From assembly GCA_002011235.1 (NCBI GenBank), contig MTMO01000034.1, positions 84,533-148,532 of the forward strand: DNA of 64,000 nucleotides, given 5' to 3'. Numbering within the stretch: the first letter of the stretch is position 1; each line of letters begins with the position of its first letter. The notes beneath the pieces were generated by a model. That model did no database searches. It was not told where the DNA came from and was given only the letters and a program-made list of their open reading frames with translations. This DNA is from Archaeoglobus sp. JdFR-27. Its GTDB lineage: Archaea; Halobacteriota; Archaeoglobi; Archaeoglobales; Archaeoglobaceae. A program made the translations under genes and the position numbers. Below are positions 1 through 10,860 of the stretch, piece after piece.

Positions 1-554
1 TCATCCTTGAGTGCCCTCATCCTCAACCCAATATCCGATCTAGCAATACCAAGAAGGATTAAAATCGTGGCAATGAGGGATGCGAAGGTTATGTAGAAGA
101 TCAAAATTTTACTCTCAGAGAGAGGTGGAATTCCGTGAATCCCCAGTTCTCCACCCGTAAAAGAGGTGAATTGTCTTGCCAGAGCATACGAAAGAATGAG
201 GATTGCAAAGGTAACGAGGGTTAGGAGAAGGTACCTAAACCTTAGACAAAGGATTCCTATACCCAAACCAAGTAGAGCACCTACACCTCCTGCGACAATC
301 AATGATAAAATGGGTGGAACTTTAAGATAAAGGATCGACCAGGCTGCGAAATAGGCACCCCATCCCCATATAGCTGTGTGTCCAGCGGTTAACTGCCCTG
401 TGTAGCCAACTATCAAGTCAAGGCTCGCAGCTAGGATTGCAAAAATATGGATTAGAATTAAAACTCTGATTATGTAGCTATCTCCAGTAATAAGGGGATA
501 TATGCAGTAAATTGAAAGAATTACCGCTACTAAAACGAGAGGATTCAACCTCAT
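1..554 (-). CDS. livM: Branched-chain amino acid ABC transporter permease LivM (partial, 3' end outside window)
   Basis: This is one of the two membrane permeases of a branched-chain (or similar) amino acid ABC importer. It is absent from the ORF track because it runs off the left edge. Translating the minus strand from ATG at 554 gives MRLNPLVLVAVILSIYC and then hydrophobic segments, including the LivM-type stretch LDLIVGYTGQLTAGHTAIWG. About 184 residues are visible and the C-terminal part is missing. The start codon overlaps the livH stop as ATGA, the usual sign of translational coupling. The ATPases livG/livF would be expected further left. The family is clear; the real substrate could be another amino acid or an amide. 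Confidence 0.92.
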   Translation of the reverse strand, partial: MRLNPLVLVAVILSIYCIYPLITGDSYIIRVLILIHIFAILAASLDLIVGYTGQLTAGHTAIWGWGAYFAAWSILYLKVPPILSLIVAGGVGALLGLGIGILCLRFRYLLLTLVTFAILILSYALARQFTSFTGGELGIHGIPPLSESKILIFYITFASLIATILILLGIARSDIGLRMRALKD

Positions 555-1411
555 ACTACCCTCTCTTTTTGCCCAAAAAGGCCTCTTGGTCTAAGGATTA
601 ACACCAAGATAACTGCCACTGTCATGCAAACAAATCTGAACCACCCTCCAAGAAGGTTTGCTCCAATTACATCTGCAAACCCGAGGATGAAAGCTGCAGG
701 TATAACGCCCCAAATACTTCCAAGGCCAGCGAGGATCGAAACGGTAATTGCAACCACGTTCATCTGCGACATAAGGATCGGAGAAAGGAACAGAGTTGAA
801 GCGATGTTGATGCCACCAAAAGCTGTGATGGCTGAAGACAAAAAAACACCTATCAAATGCATACGATTCGCATCTATTCCTAAGGATGCTGCGACCGATT
901 CATTATCTATTGTAGCCCTGATACCTAAGCCAACCCACGTCTTTGAGATTAAAACCCAGAGCAGAGATATTGCGATCAAGCTTGATATGGCTACGTACAA
1001 TTTTTGGAAGCTCATTTCAACCCCTGATATCGTAATTACTCCCCGAATGAATGTAGGGAATGGGAGCCCCCAAGGTCCGTATAACATTGTAATTAACCTT
1101 TCGAGCATCAACAAAAGAGCTAGAGTTATTATAATGGCAGATATATGCTGGTGCCTTATTGGTAAAAGGGCATATTTGTAAAAAATCGTCATCAGGAAGC
1201 CTACTGAAACTATGCTGAATAAAATAGAAGGTATGAGTGGTAAATTTAGCTGTGTAAGTCCTGTATAAGCGAGGTATCCACCTATCATCAAAAGGGCTCC
1301 GTGAGCAAAATTAAAAACTCCTGTCGTGGTGTAAAAAAAGGAAAGTCCAATGGTTGCTATTGCAAATACTGCACCGATGAAGATCCCATCAAATATCAAT
1401 GAGATGTCCAT
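551..1411 (-). CDS. livH: Branched-chain amino acid ABC transporter permease LivH
   Basis: Second permease of the Liv-type importer, 286 residues, normal for LivH. The N-terminal block GIFIGAVFAIATIGLSFFYTTTGVFNFAHGALLMIGGYLAY is the family signature (F-N-F-A-H-G), followed by about eight hydrophobic segments. The C-terminus LRPRGLFGQKERVV is also typical. It lies 9 bp downstream of the binding-protein gene and overlaps livM by 4 bp, so the three form one minus-strand operon. The substrate is inferred from the family only. Confidence 0.95.
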   Translation of the reverse strand: MDISLIFDGIFIGAVFAIATIGLSFFYTTTGVFNFAHGALLMIGGYLAYTGLTQLNLPLIPSILFSIVSVGFLMTIFYKYALLPIRHQHISAIIITLALLLMLERLITMLYGPWGLPFPTFIRGVITISGVEMSFQKLYVAISSLIAISLLWVLISKTWVGLGIRATIDNESVAASLGIDANRMHLIGVFLSSAITAFGGINIASTLFLSPILMSQMNVVAITVSILAGLGSIWGVIPAAFILGFADVIGANLLGGWFRFVCMTVAVILVLILRPRGLFGQKERVV

Positions 1412-1420
1412 ATAATCACT

Positions 1421-2695
1421 TTAAGACCTAGGTACTTTGATCCAGGGAGCGGGTTTCCATTTATCAGGCTTTCCTATAGGTTCCGGCCACACAATAACTA
1501 CTTTAGGCTTTCCTTCAACTTCCTGCCACTGTCCAATTGGACCGCCAAGAGGCGATTCAATCTTGTAAGGTGGGCCAAGCCATGCCATGTGGTCGTGATT
1601 GGTCTTGCTGAATTTAATTTTTCCCCTAAGGGTATCAAACTCATTTTTCTCCATCACTTCGACAAGTTTGTCTGCATTTGTTGTTCCCGCTTTCTCAATT
1701 GCCTGGAATATCACCTGTAAAGCCTCATAAGTATCAGCAGCCTGGTTTATCCCCTCTACCCCATATTTACTGATGTACTTTTCGGTCCAAGGAACAACTT
1801 GGTCTGTTACTGGGTACTTAATCACCGTACTAGCAAAAGCGGTGGTTTCAAATTCACATCTTCCTTCAGTCTTTTCCCATGCTTCAGGACTGGCTATCGG
1901 ATTGTTAACTCCTATGAGTATCGCATCTATCTTTAAATCGTGCCAGGTTTTAGTCACGAGGTATCCATTGTCTGAGGAGAAAACTGGAAATATGACATCC
2001 GCACCCCAGCTCTCCATCTCTTTCATTTCTGGGATTTCTGTAACCCCAAGTGGAACGAGCCAGCTCTTCACCTCTAATCCACTTGCTTTAAGTCTCTCCG
2101 TCTCAAACTTTGTTAGGCCTCTCGCCCATAGAACATCCTCTGTTAAGAAAGCAACTTTCTTTACACCATATTTTGGAACCAAGTAGTTCATTATAAAGTT
2201 GCTCAACTGGTTTCCAAGCGTTGTTGCGTTTGTGGTGGATCTAAAGAGATACTTGTACTTATTATAATCTTTTTCAACAAGCTTTGAGTATGCGGGTGTT
2301 TGAGCGGTTCCAACCACCAAAGGAATTTTATTATCTGCAGCAACTTCACCCACAACCATTGAAACCTCGCTCCTGAAAATTCCTGCCAACGCAACAACAC
2401 CATCTTGCAAGATAGCCCTCTCGGCAACGAGTTTTCCTGTCTCGGGTTTGTCTTCAGTATCGTAAACGATAATTTCTACAGGTCTGCCTAACAGGCCACC
2501 TTTGGCATTAATTTCAGCTTCTGCCATTTTTGCAGCATTAGCCATTGCATTTCCCGCTCTAGCAGGTGCTCCAGTTAGCGGTGCGAGAACTCCTATTTTT
2601 ATAGGTTTTACCTCCTTTTTTTCTGCACAACCCATTGTGAAAGAGGCGATAATCAGTGCTATTATCCCTAGGATCAACAGTTGCCTAATTTCCAT
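1421..2695 (-). CDS. ABC transporter substrate-binding lipoprotein, Leu/Ile/Val (LivK) family
   Basis: Extracellular binding protein of the importer, 424 residues. The N-terminus is a lipoprotein signal: MEIRQLLILGIIALIIASFTMGC, with the Cys of the lipobox at about residue 23. The mature part begins IKIGVLAPLTGAPARAGNAM, the typical start of a type I periplasmic-binding fold (Peripla_BP_6), followed by EINAKGGLLGRPVEIIVYDTEDKP. An SD sequence (GGGGTGAT) lies a few bases before ATG 2695. It is the first gene of the liv operon. The ligand may be a branched-chain amino acid, an amide or an aromatic acid; the sequence does not decide this. Confidence 0.93.
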   Translation of the reverse strand: MEIRQLLILGIIALIIASFTMGCAEKKEVKPIKIGVLAPLTGAPARAGNAMANAAKMAEAEINAKGGLLGRPVEIIVYDTEDKPETGKLVAERAILQDGVVALAGIFRSEVSMVVGEVAADNKIPLVVGTAQTPAYSKLVEKDYNKYKYLFRSTTNATTLGNQLSNFIMNYLVPKYGVKKVAFLTEDVLWARGLTKFETERLKASGLEVKSWLVPLGVTEIPEMKEMESWGADVIFPVFSSDNGYLVTKTWHDLKIDAILIGVNNPIASPEAWEKTEGRCEFETTAFASTVIKYPVTDQVVPWTEKYISKYGVEGINQAADTYEALQVIFQAIEKAGTTNADKLVEVMEKNEFDTLRGKIKFSKTNHDHMAWLGPPYKIESPLGGPIGQWQEVEGKPKVVIVWPEPIGKPDKWKPAPWIKVPRS

Positions 2696-2918
2696 TCTAT
2701 CACCCCCTCTGAATTTGCCATTATTTTTAGATATAATTTAAAAAAGTTTTTGGTAGAACTCTTCAATAACCACAAATCATCTCTTTATTTCTAACGAATT
2801 AGAAATTATCGAAGTGGTAAGAAGAAAAACACTTAGATTTTTTGTGGAAAAGAAAAGGTGAACTCCACCTAAATATTTAGGACAAAAAGTTATTTGGTTT
2901 GTAACAGAAACAACTACC

Positions 2919-3788
2919 ATGAAGGCTGAAGGACAGAAGGGATTTAAATCAGATTTAAAGCTAATAGTACTCTATAACGGCTTTTTTGGGGAGAGATTTA
3001 TAGCAAATCTAATGAATTATTCAAATTCATGCCCCTCTTTTGGAGCTTGTGGAATAGATCAGTGCGTTCAGTGTAAAGAGAAGGTTTACAGCTTCTCTAA
3101 AAATATAATAGCAGCGTTTGGAATGCTTGATCCTAACACGATGCCTCAGTTTATTGAAGATGCGGAAGATTTTTTGCCGAAGGTAATACCTTCTGCAGAT
3201 ATGGCAATTGCAATAAATCTTCATCCAGATGTCCTCTATGCTTTACCGGAGAAATTAAAGGAGTCAAGGGTAAAAGGCCTCATAGTTCCAGTTGAGGAAC
3301 CTCGCTGGTGCTCTGCTGGGCTTGCAAAACAGCTGAAAGAAAAATGTTCTGAGCTTGGTATTGAGTTTGCCGCTCCAAAACCGTTCTGTATAATGAAGCC
3401 TTCAGAAGAAACTCCGCTCCTCAATAGGTTTATTGAAGAATTTGGTCTTGGTTATCCGGAGTTTGAAATTGAATACAGCGAGAATAATGGTTTTAAGAAA
3501 ATTGAAACAGTTAGAATCATTAGAAGCGAGCCATGTGGGTGTGCGTGGTTTATAGGCATAAAGCTGAGAGAGTTTGAGTTTGAAAACTTTAGAGAGCTGT
3601 GGGACAGGGTGGCTGAAGCACACCACTCTTTTCCATGTACCGGGAGCATGGAAAAGGACAATGAATACAACGAAACAATTCTTCATGTAGCCGGATACAC
3701 TGCGAGACATGCAGTAGATAGAGCTCTGGGTTACGAGGGTTATGAGGAAATACCGGAGCATTTAATTGAGATAATTGAAATACAATAG
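2919..3788 (+). CDS. DUF166 family protein
   Basis: Conserved archaeal protein of 289 residues, recognised as DUF166. It starts with a Rossmann-like strand (LKLIVLYNGFFGERFIANL) and is rich in conserved cysteines: CPSFGACGIDQCVQC at about residues 40-55, C at 127-ish, and EPCGCAWF near residue 205. The cysteine clusters suggest metal or Fe-S binding (inference). Some databases label relatives as putative thymidylate synthases; I know of no solid functional proof, so no function is assigned. It is divergent from the liv operon. No clear SD precedes ATG 2919, so translation may be from a very short leader. Confidence 0.8.
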   Translation: MKAEGQKGFKSDLKLIVLYNGFFGERFIANLMNYSNSCPSFGACGIDQCVQCKEKVYSFSKNIIAAFGMLDPNTMPQFIEDAEDFLPKVIPSADMAIAINLHPDVLYALPEKLKESRVKGLIVPVEEPRWCSAGLAKQLKEKCSELGIEFAAPKPFCIMKPSEETPLLNRFIEEFGLGYPEFEIEYSENNGFKKIETVRIIRSEPCGCAWFIGIKLREFEFENFRELWDRVAEAHHSFPCTGSMEKDNEYNETILHVAGYTARHAVDRALGYEGYEEIPEHLIEIIEIQ

Positions 3789-3873
3789 CCTTTTACTCCC
3801 ATATATTCTTTTCATCCTCAAAGAACGAAGTCTCTTTTGTATGGGACACCTCCTAACAATTCATAATTTACCG

Positions 3874-3910
3874 AAAGCTTTATATACTCATAAACTAACT
3901 TTAAGTTAGT
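3874..3910 (+). promoter_or_regulatory. Heat-shock operon promoter with HSR1-type operator
   Basis: A strong archaeal promoter, CGAAAGCTTTATATA (BRE plus TATA), is followed by the palindrome ACTAACTTTAAGTTAGT at 3894-3910. This contains CTAAC-N5-GTTAG, the site reported for the Archaeoglobus fulgidus heat-shock regulator HSR1. The palindrome sits where transcription should start, about 25 bp downstream of the TATA box, so binding would block initiation. The next gene encodes the HSR1 homologue itself, which implies autoregulation of the whole operon. Confidence 0.9.
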
Positions 3911-3927
3911 AACAAAAAGGTCAGTAG

Positions 3928-4620
3928 GTGATAGGGTTGGTATCTGTAGACACAATACTGGAAATCCTAGGGAATGATAGCAGGAGGAGGATTCTCTCTC
4001 TACTGGCCAAAAAACCTTGTTACGTTAGTGAGATCTCTTACGCTCTGAAAATGGCACCGAAAGCAGTAATAGAGCATCTTGAGAAGCTTGAAAAGGCTAG
4101 ACTAATTAAAAGCTTCGAGGATGGAAGAAGGAGGTATTACTATATAGATCAGAACATGAGGCTCGAGATCTCAATCGCCCCTCACATCTTCAAGACGAAT
4201 CTAGTTGACGAAGTGGATGACATGGATAAGTTGATGAAGGAATTTTTAACGATCCAAAAAAAGATCAGTGAGATATCATCGAGGTTCATGGAAAGCACGA
4301 TTGCAGATATTTACAGAAGTCTGAGAAGCGTCGAAGAGATCCAGAGGAAATTCTCAATGATTCAGAGCTATCTCTCGTCAAGAGCTAGCGAAATCTTTGA
4401 GAGATTCCTTGATGAGATAGATAGATGTGTGGAAGATGATTATGAGAAAATGGTCCTTCTTGCCCTCTCAAAAGGTGCTAAAAGGGTCTCAGATGTATCT
4501 GAGGAGTTTGGCATTCCCTATGCTGAGGTTGAGAGGGCAATTGAGAGGTTAAAGAATAAAGGTGTTGTTGAAGAGGTAAGAGATAGGAGAGGTTATGAAA
4601 TTATAATAAAATATAGATAA
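3928..4620 (+). CDS. hsr1: Heat-shock regulator, HSR1-like wHTH repressor
   Basis: Transcription factor of 230 residues. Residues about 6-75 form an ArsR-like winged helix (ILEILGNDSRRRILSLLAKKPCYVSEISYAL, wing DGRRRYYYI). A helical, coiled-coil-like middle (about 95-150) is followed by a second winged helix (about 165-228, GAKRVSDVSEEFGIPYAEVERAIERLKNKGVVEEV). The order regulator, CDC48, Hsp20 is that of the A. fulgidus HSR1 operon (AF1298-AF1296), where the regulator represses the operon until heat shock. The start is uncertain: the track uses GTG 3928, but AGGTGAT at 3925-3931 is an SD that could serve TTG 3937. Confidence 0.92.
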   Translation: MIGLVSVDTILEILGNDSRRRILSLLAKKPCYVSEISYALKMAPKAVIEHLEKLEKARLIKSFEDGRRRYYYIDQNMRLEISIAPHIFKTNLVDEVDDMDKLMKEFLTIQKKISEISSRFMESTIADIYRSLRSVEEIQRKFSMIQSYLSSRASEIFERFLDEIDRCVEDDYEKMVLLALSKGAKRVSDVSEEFGIPYAEVERAIERLKNKGVVEEVRDRRGYEIIIKYR

Positions 4621-4652
4621 TAGACATAAAATATAAATAAAATAGAATTTAG

Positions 4653-6863
<2,211 letters not shown>

Positions 6864-6929
6864 TTGACTTAATGAATTTAGTTTGGTTAAGTTTGTTAAA
6901 TTTAGTTAAATAAAAAGGAGGTGGTTAAA

Positions 6930-7469
6930 ATGCCCTGGAAGAGGAGAAGAAGGGATTGGGACGACATATTCAATGAGATGTTTGACATGCTGAACTTTCC
7001 ATTTAGCGAGGAGTTCGATGAGATCTTCAGAAGGATCACGAGGGACTTCAACGAAATTTTCAGAAGTGCTCCAGAGTCAAGGCCCTTCGTAAGAGGTTTC
7101 TCGATAAGAATTGGCCCAGATGGAAAACCTGAGATCAAGGAATTCGGAACCAAATTTGAAACTCTGAGAAGTGAATCGGGAATCGAAGAGAGAAAACCCC
7201 TCATTGACGTGATGGAGACCGACGATGAAGTTCAGGTAATTGCGGAGATGCCGGGTGTGAACAAGGAAGATATAGATCTCAACGCCACAGAAAAAACCCT
7301 TGAGATCAAGGCTGACGGAGAGAACAGAAAGTACTTTGAAACTGTAGAATTGCCAGTTGAGGTTTTGCCAGAGACGGCCAAAGCCAGGTATAACAACGGT
7401 GTGCTTGAGGTTGTGATGAAAAAGAAGCATCCAAAGGCTAGCGAGAAGAAGAAGATAAACATCGAGTAA
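6930..7469 (+). CDS. hsp20: Small heat-shock protein Hsp20 (alpha-crystallin family)
   Basis: ATP-independent holdase chaperone. The start is ATG 6930 (MPWKRRRRDWDDIF): the SD AAAGGAGGTGG overlaps the GTG used by the track. The 179 residues include a long N-terminal arm (1-85) and an alpha-crystallin domain from about residue 90 (PLIDVMETDDEVQVIAEMPGVNKEDIDLNATEKTLEIKA) to 165 (NNGVLEVVMKKK). It is the last gene of the HSR1-CDC48-Hsp20 operon, so it should be induced with it on heat shock. Confidence 0.96.
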   Translation: MPWKRRRRDWDDIFNEMFDMLNFPFSEEFDEIFRRITRDFNEIFRSAPESRPFVRGFSIRIGPDGKPEIKEFGTKFETLRSESGIEERKPLIDVMETDDEVQVIAEMPGVNKEDIDLNATEKTLEIKADGENRKYFETVELPVEVLPETAKARYNNGVLEVVMKKKHPKASEKKKINIE

Positions 7470-7500
7470 CTTTAATTTTTAATTTTTTATTTTTAAGTTT
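7470..7500 (+). terminator. T-rich terminator after the heat-shock operon
   Basis: Directly after the hsp20 stop codon there are several T runs (TTTAATTTTTAATTTTTTATTTTTAAG), the usual archaeal terminator form. It separates the operon from the convergent orc1 gene. Confidence 0.6.
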
Positions 7501-7534
7501 ATCAATAAATTTAATTTTTGTTAGAAACAATTCC

Positions 7535-8785
7535 CTATTCCCAACCAGCAAAAAGATCAAGCGAAACCATTTTTTGAATCTGCTTCTCAGATTTTGAGAG
7601 AATTTGCAGTCTATAATCCTCGAGTATTACGTTTTTTACTGGTTCAAGGGGTATATCAAGTCGTATCTCTCTTGTTCTTCCATATCTTCCTTTAGATATA
7701 ACAATGGAGTTCAGAATGCCGAGCATGTCGAGTTCAGATATTAGATCACTAACTCTTCTCTGAGTTAGAGCATCAATCCCAACTTTCTTGCAGAGGGATT
7801 TGTAAACGGTATAGACTTCTCCAGTCGTGAATTTCTTTCTTCCTGTCTGAGCAAGCAAAATCATTCCGAAGAGGAGAATCTTGTTCTGAGTAGGCAGGGT
7901 TCTTACGACCTCATTGACATGATCGCTCTCTATCTTCTTTACTGCCTTTTTTACATGTTCTTTGGTAACTGGACATTCTCCATCTCTTTCTGCGATTTCT
8001 CCACTAACTCTGAGCAAGTCCAAAGCTTTTCTCGCATCTCCATGCTCTTGGGCTGCAAGAGCAGCACAGAATGGAATTACCTCTTCATCAAGAACGCCAT
8101 TGTAAAAAGCAAGCTCAGCCCTTTGAGTAAGGATGTCTTGGAGCTGTTCTGCGTTGTATGGTGGGAAAATTATCTCTTCCTCACTCAGTGAGCTGATCAC
8201 CCTGGGATCGAGGAAATTCTTGAACTTCAAATCGTTTGATATCCCTATAAGACTCACTCTTGCCCTTTCGAGCTCAGAGTTTATTCTTGAAAGGCTATAA
8301 AGCACTTCATCCCCTTTTCTTACCAACTTATCGATTTCATCGAGCACGATTATGATCGTCTGAGGATGCGCATCTATGGCCATTCTAACCTCCTCATAAA
8401 CCTGATCTGTTGGCCAGCCTGTCATCGGGACATTCTTTCCAAGAACTTTGGCGAGGGTTGCAAGAACACGGTATTGGGTATCTATTATCTCGCAATTCAG
8501 GTAGTGCATGTAGCACCTGCAGTTGTTTCTTTTGCTGAACTTTTCAAGCTCTTTACCCACAAATTTTACGGTGGCAGTCTTTCCCGTCCCGGTTTTTCCG
8601 TATATGAGGATATTCGAAGGGGTTTCACCTTTTAAAGCTGAGACCAGAATTGAAGCCAAAGCTTCAACCTGTCTTTTTCTGTGCGGAAGATATTCTGGTG
8701 TATAGGAATGCCGGAGGACATCCCTGTTCCGAAAAATCTTTACCGCATTTAGTATATTATCAAAAATATTAAAATCATCGGTCAT
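7535..8785 (-). CDS. cdc6: Orc1/Cdc6 replication initiator
   Basis: Origin-binding AAA+ initiator, 416 residues from ATG 8785 (MTDDFNIFDNILNAVKIFRNRDVLRHSYTPEYLPHR). An SD (AGGTGGT) lies just upstream of that codon, so the longer ORF in the track is probably over-extended. The family motif YTPEYLPHRKRQVEAL is followed by Walker A (YGKTGTGKT, about residue 60), Walker B (IIIVLDEIDKLV), sensor 1 (LIGISNDLKF) and a C-terminal winged helix (TTGEVYTVYKSLCKKVGIDALTQRRVSDLISELDMLGIL). An ORB-like element lies upstream at 8951-8976, as is usual for archaeal origin-linked orc1 genes. Confidence 0.96.
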   Translation of the reverse strand: MTDDFNIFDNILNAVKIFRNRDVLRHSYTPEYLPHRKRQVEALASILVSALKGETPSNILIYGKTGTGKTATVKFVGKELEKFSKRNNCRCYMHYLNCEIIDTQYRVLATLAKVLGKNVPMTGWPTDQVYEEVRMAIDAHPQTIIIVLDEIDKLVRKGDEVLYSLSRINSELERARVSLIGISNDLKFKNFLDPRVISSLSEEEIIFPPYNAEQLQDILTQRAELAFYNGVLDEEVIPFCAALAAQEHGDARKALDLLRVSGEIAERDGECPVTKEHVKKAVKKIESDHVNEVVRTLPTQNKILLFGMILLAQTGRKKFTTGEVYTVYKSLCKKVGIDALTQRRVSDLISELDMLGILNSIVISKGRYGRTREIRLDIPLEPVKNVILEDYRLQILSKSEKQIQKMVSLDLFAGWE

Positions 8786-8839
8786 TTTACCACCTAGGAA
8801 CATTCTACCTACTTCCTTGACCTTTAAGAATTTTACCAT

Positions 8840-9204
8840 TTCAGTTATTTGTTTATTTATGAGGAATAATTTTCTTTTAAAGAAATTTTATTTGAATAGC
8901 TTATCTTGTAAAATTTGATTAATAATTACAATTTGTGGCTTTTGATTATAACACCCCATCGTTTCCTGTGGAGATACGTTATAAAAATCTGGGGCAAAGG
9001 TTGGATATCTTCTCCCTTTTTTCTGCTCCTTACCAAATCTGTTCATGAAAGTGATCCTTTAGAAATGCTTAAATTGTAAGTTGAAGCATAAGTGGAGCTG
9101 GATAATGCTATTTAGGTCTAAAAAGTATTTTTTTATGTAATACCTACGTTGAATTCTCCCTTAACCAAACGAAGACCTTATCTATCTTGTTTTATAAGAT
9201 TATT
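8840..9204. other. Candidate replication origin region upstream of orc1/cdc6
   Basis: No gene was seen in these 365 bp between orc1/cdc6 and the radical SAM gene. The part next to orc1 (about 8845-8940) is very AT-rich (for example AATAATTTTCTTTTAAAGAAATTTTATTTG) and could be a duplex-unwinding element. An ORB-like element follows at 8951-8976. Only one convincing ORB was found, so this could be a minimal origin or simply an autoregulatory site in the orc1 promoter. Confidence 0.55.
8951..8976 (-). promoter_or_regulatory. Origin recognition box (ORB)-like element
   Basis: The minus strand reads TCTCCACAGGAAACGATGGGGTGT. This matches the layout of euryarchaeal ORBs bound by Orc1/Cdc6: a short imperfect dyad (TCCACAGGAAA) followed by a G-string (GGGGT). 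Its position about 165 bp upstream of the orc1/cdc6 start codon supports the call. Orc1 binding has not been tested. Confidence 0.75.
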
Positions 9205-10704
9205 CTATCTTGAGGAGTCTTCAACACCGGTAACGCTCCTCATGCCGTAATCAGCTATTCTAACATCTAAAAATCTATTTTTGGGATAGTTTCCTTTGAT
9301 TGCAACAAGCAAAGGATAGGTTGCAAGCTGCCTTCCGTATGTGTAGCTCCCTTCACTGTATTCGCATCTTACATCAGTTATTTTCCTTCCTAAAGGGAGC
9401 ATTTTTCTCAACAGAACTCTATCTATGTTTTTTCTTACTTTTTCTTTGAAAATTCTGAATTCTCTTTTGTGTTTTTTCAGAAATTTGTCTCCAACTTTTT
9501 CCATTGGAGTGCCGGTAAAGATCTTCACCTGCCTGATGTTTATCCTCCTGATCCAGAGGTTTCCCTCCAAGATCCCCTCGAGAAAGGAATAGTTAACGTC
9601 GAACGTCTCTTTTGTCTCCCTCTTAAGCCCTATAACAAAGTTTAGACCTGGAAGAAAGCATGGAAGGCCATTGTAACCTATCTGCCTTCCGTAGGTGTTT
9701 ACAAGTTTTATCGCCTCCATAACCTCATCCGGGTTTGCTGCGAGGTTGTTGGTCTCGATCACTCTATCATCTGCACTTTCGAGCCCCATAGCAGCGATGT
9801 TTCCTGGAGTTTGATAAATCACGATCGTTTTTATTATTTCCTTACTCTCCTCAGGCCACGTTGCGATCGTTTTCGGATTAGCGTTATCCATGTGAAGAGT
9901 TTTAATCTTGGGGCACCTTTCCCAGATTGCTCTGTGAAAGTTTCTCATAAGGGAGGGATTTGGTTTTGGAACTTCCTTGTTGAAGTCTCCCATGTAACTG
10001 AAGAAATCCGTCTGGTTTCCGATCCTGAAGTAACGACAGCCATTTCCATATAAAGCTTCAATTTCAGCTAAAACTGCTTTTGGGTCCCTTTCTGAAGGAA
10101 AATCATGAATTCTTTCGATGCAGAAAGAACATTTCCTCCAGTAGCAGCCTTTATAAGTTTCAACTTCACAGACTATGTAGGGAAAATCAGGGTGCTGCTT
10201 TACAACTTCTGCTCCGAGCAAGCTGAATTCGTTTACAAAATTTCTGTCCGTGGTATTGTTTTTTACAACTCCATTTGCAACTTTATTGGAGTATTTGCAT
10301 AGAAAATCGAATAACTCTGATTCAAAAGGGAAATCAAAGATTTCGTAGTTCTCAAGCATTCTCCTTTCTTTTTTTGAGATCTCAAGAATTATAGGCCCTA
10401 CAAGAATCTTTCTCTCGGGCCGATCTGCGGGAAAGAGGCTAATTAGCTCTTTTAATCCTAAAGGCTTCCCACCTATATACTTCCCTGGGACGACCATTCC
10501 GGCTATTACAATAACTAAATCAAAATCGTATAAGCTTTTTTTAAATCTGTAGTTCTCCCTTAAAGCATCGATTGTTGTGTAGATGGTCTCAAATTTGAGT
10601 TTTTTAAGCATTCCATAAATGTATCGGGGATATGGTGAGATATATGGAGGGACACCTAAGCATGAAGGCTCATCGACGTATCCATCGACAATTGCTATTT
10701 TCAT
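9205..10704 (-). CDS. Radical SAM protein with N-terminal B12-binding-like domain
   Basis: Protein of 499 residues of unknown substrate. The first 130 residues (MKIAIVDGYVDEPSCLGVPPYISPYPRYIYGMLKK) look like the Rossmann-type, B12-binding-like domain found in one radical SAM class. A probable cluster motif, GCYWRKCSFC, follows at about residues 190-200, then a TIM-barrel-like region including MGLESADDRVIETNN and GLNFVIGLKRETKETFD. The cysteine spacing is CX4CX2C rather than the usual CX3CX2C. It is a single gene with no operon partner, so context does not suggest a reaction. Confidence 0.85.
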   Translation of the reverse strand: MKIAIVDGYVDEPSCLGVPPYISPYPRYIYGMLKKLKFETIYTTIDALRENYRFKKSLYDFDLVIVIAGMVVPGKYIGGKPLGLKELISLFPADRPERKILVGPIILEISKKERRMLENYEIFDFPFESELFDFLCKYSNKVANGVVKNNTTDRNFVNEFSLLGAEVVKQHPDFPYIVCEVETYKGCYWRKCSFCIERIHDFPSERDPKAVLAEIEALYGNGCRYFRIGNQTDFFSYMGDFNKEVPKPNPSLMRNFHRAIWERCPKIKTLHMDNANPKTIATWPEESKEIIKTIVIYQTPGNIAAMGLESADDRVIETNNLAANPDEVMEAIKLVNTYGRQIGYNGLPCFLPGLNFVIGLKRETKETFDVNYSFLEGILEGNLWIRRINIRQVKIFTGTPMEKVGDKFLKKHKREFRIFKEKVRKNIDRVLLRKMLPLGRKITDVRCEYSEGSYTYGRQLATYPLLVAIKGNYPKNRFLDVRIADYGMRSVTGVEDSSR

Positions 10705-10860
10705 CAGATTTTAGATTGACCAAAGAATTTATGGATGTTTTGGATGCTTGGTGCTGATGTTTTGGTGCTGATGACGGAGTTCGGGTGTTTGATTTCCAGT
10801 GTTTTTAAAAGGTTTCTGATTTTTGATATTTTTGAATTTTAGATTAAACAAATCACCAGC

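Noticed and set aside
624-1181. 185-residue plus-strand ORF opposite livH
   Set aside because: It is the antisense shadow of a clear LivH gene; its translation has no family-like text and is rich in Pro, Arg and Ile from the reverse reading.
1773-2186. 137-residue plus-strand ORF opposite the binding protein
   Set aside because: Shadow of the Liv-family lipoprotein gene; no start signal and no domain.
10740-10800. Possible C/D-box RNA (direct repeat TTGGTGCTGATG twice, then TGATGA)
   Set aside because: C- and D-box-like words occur but the spacing and guide lengths do not fit a box C/D sRNA.
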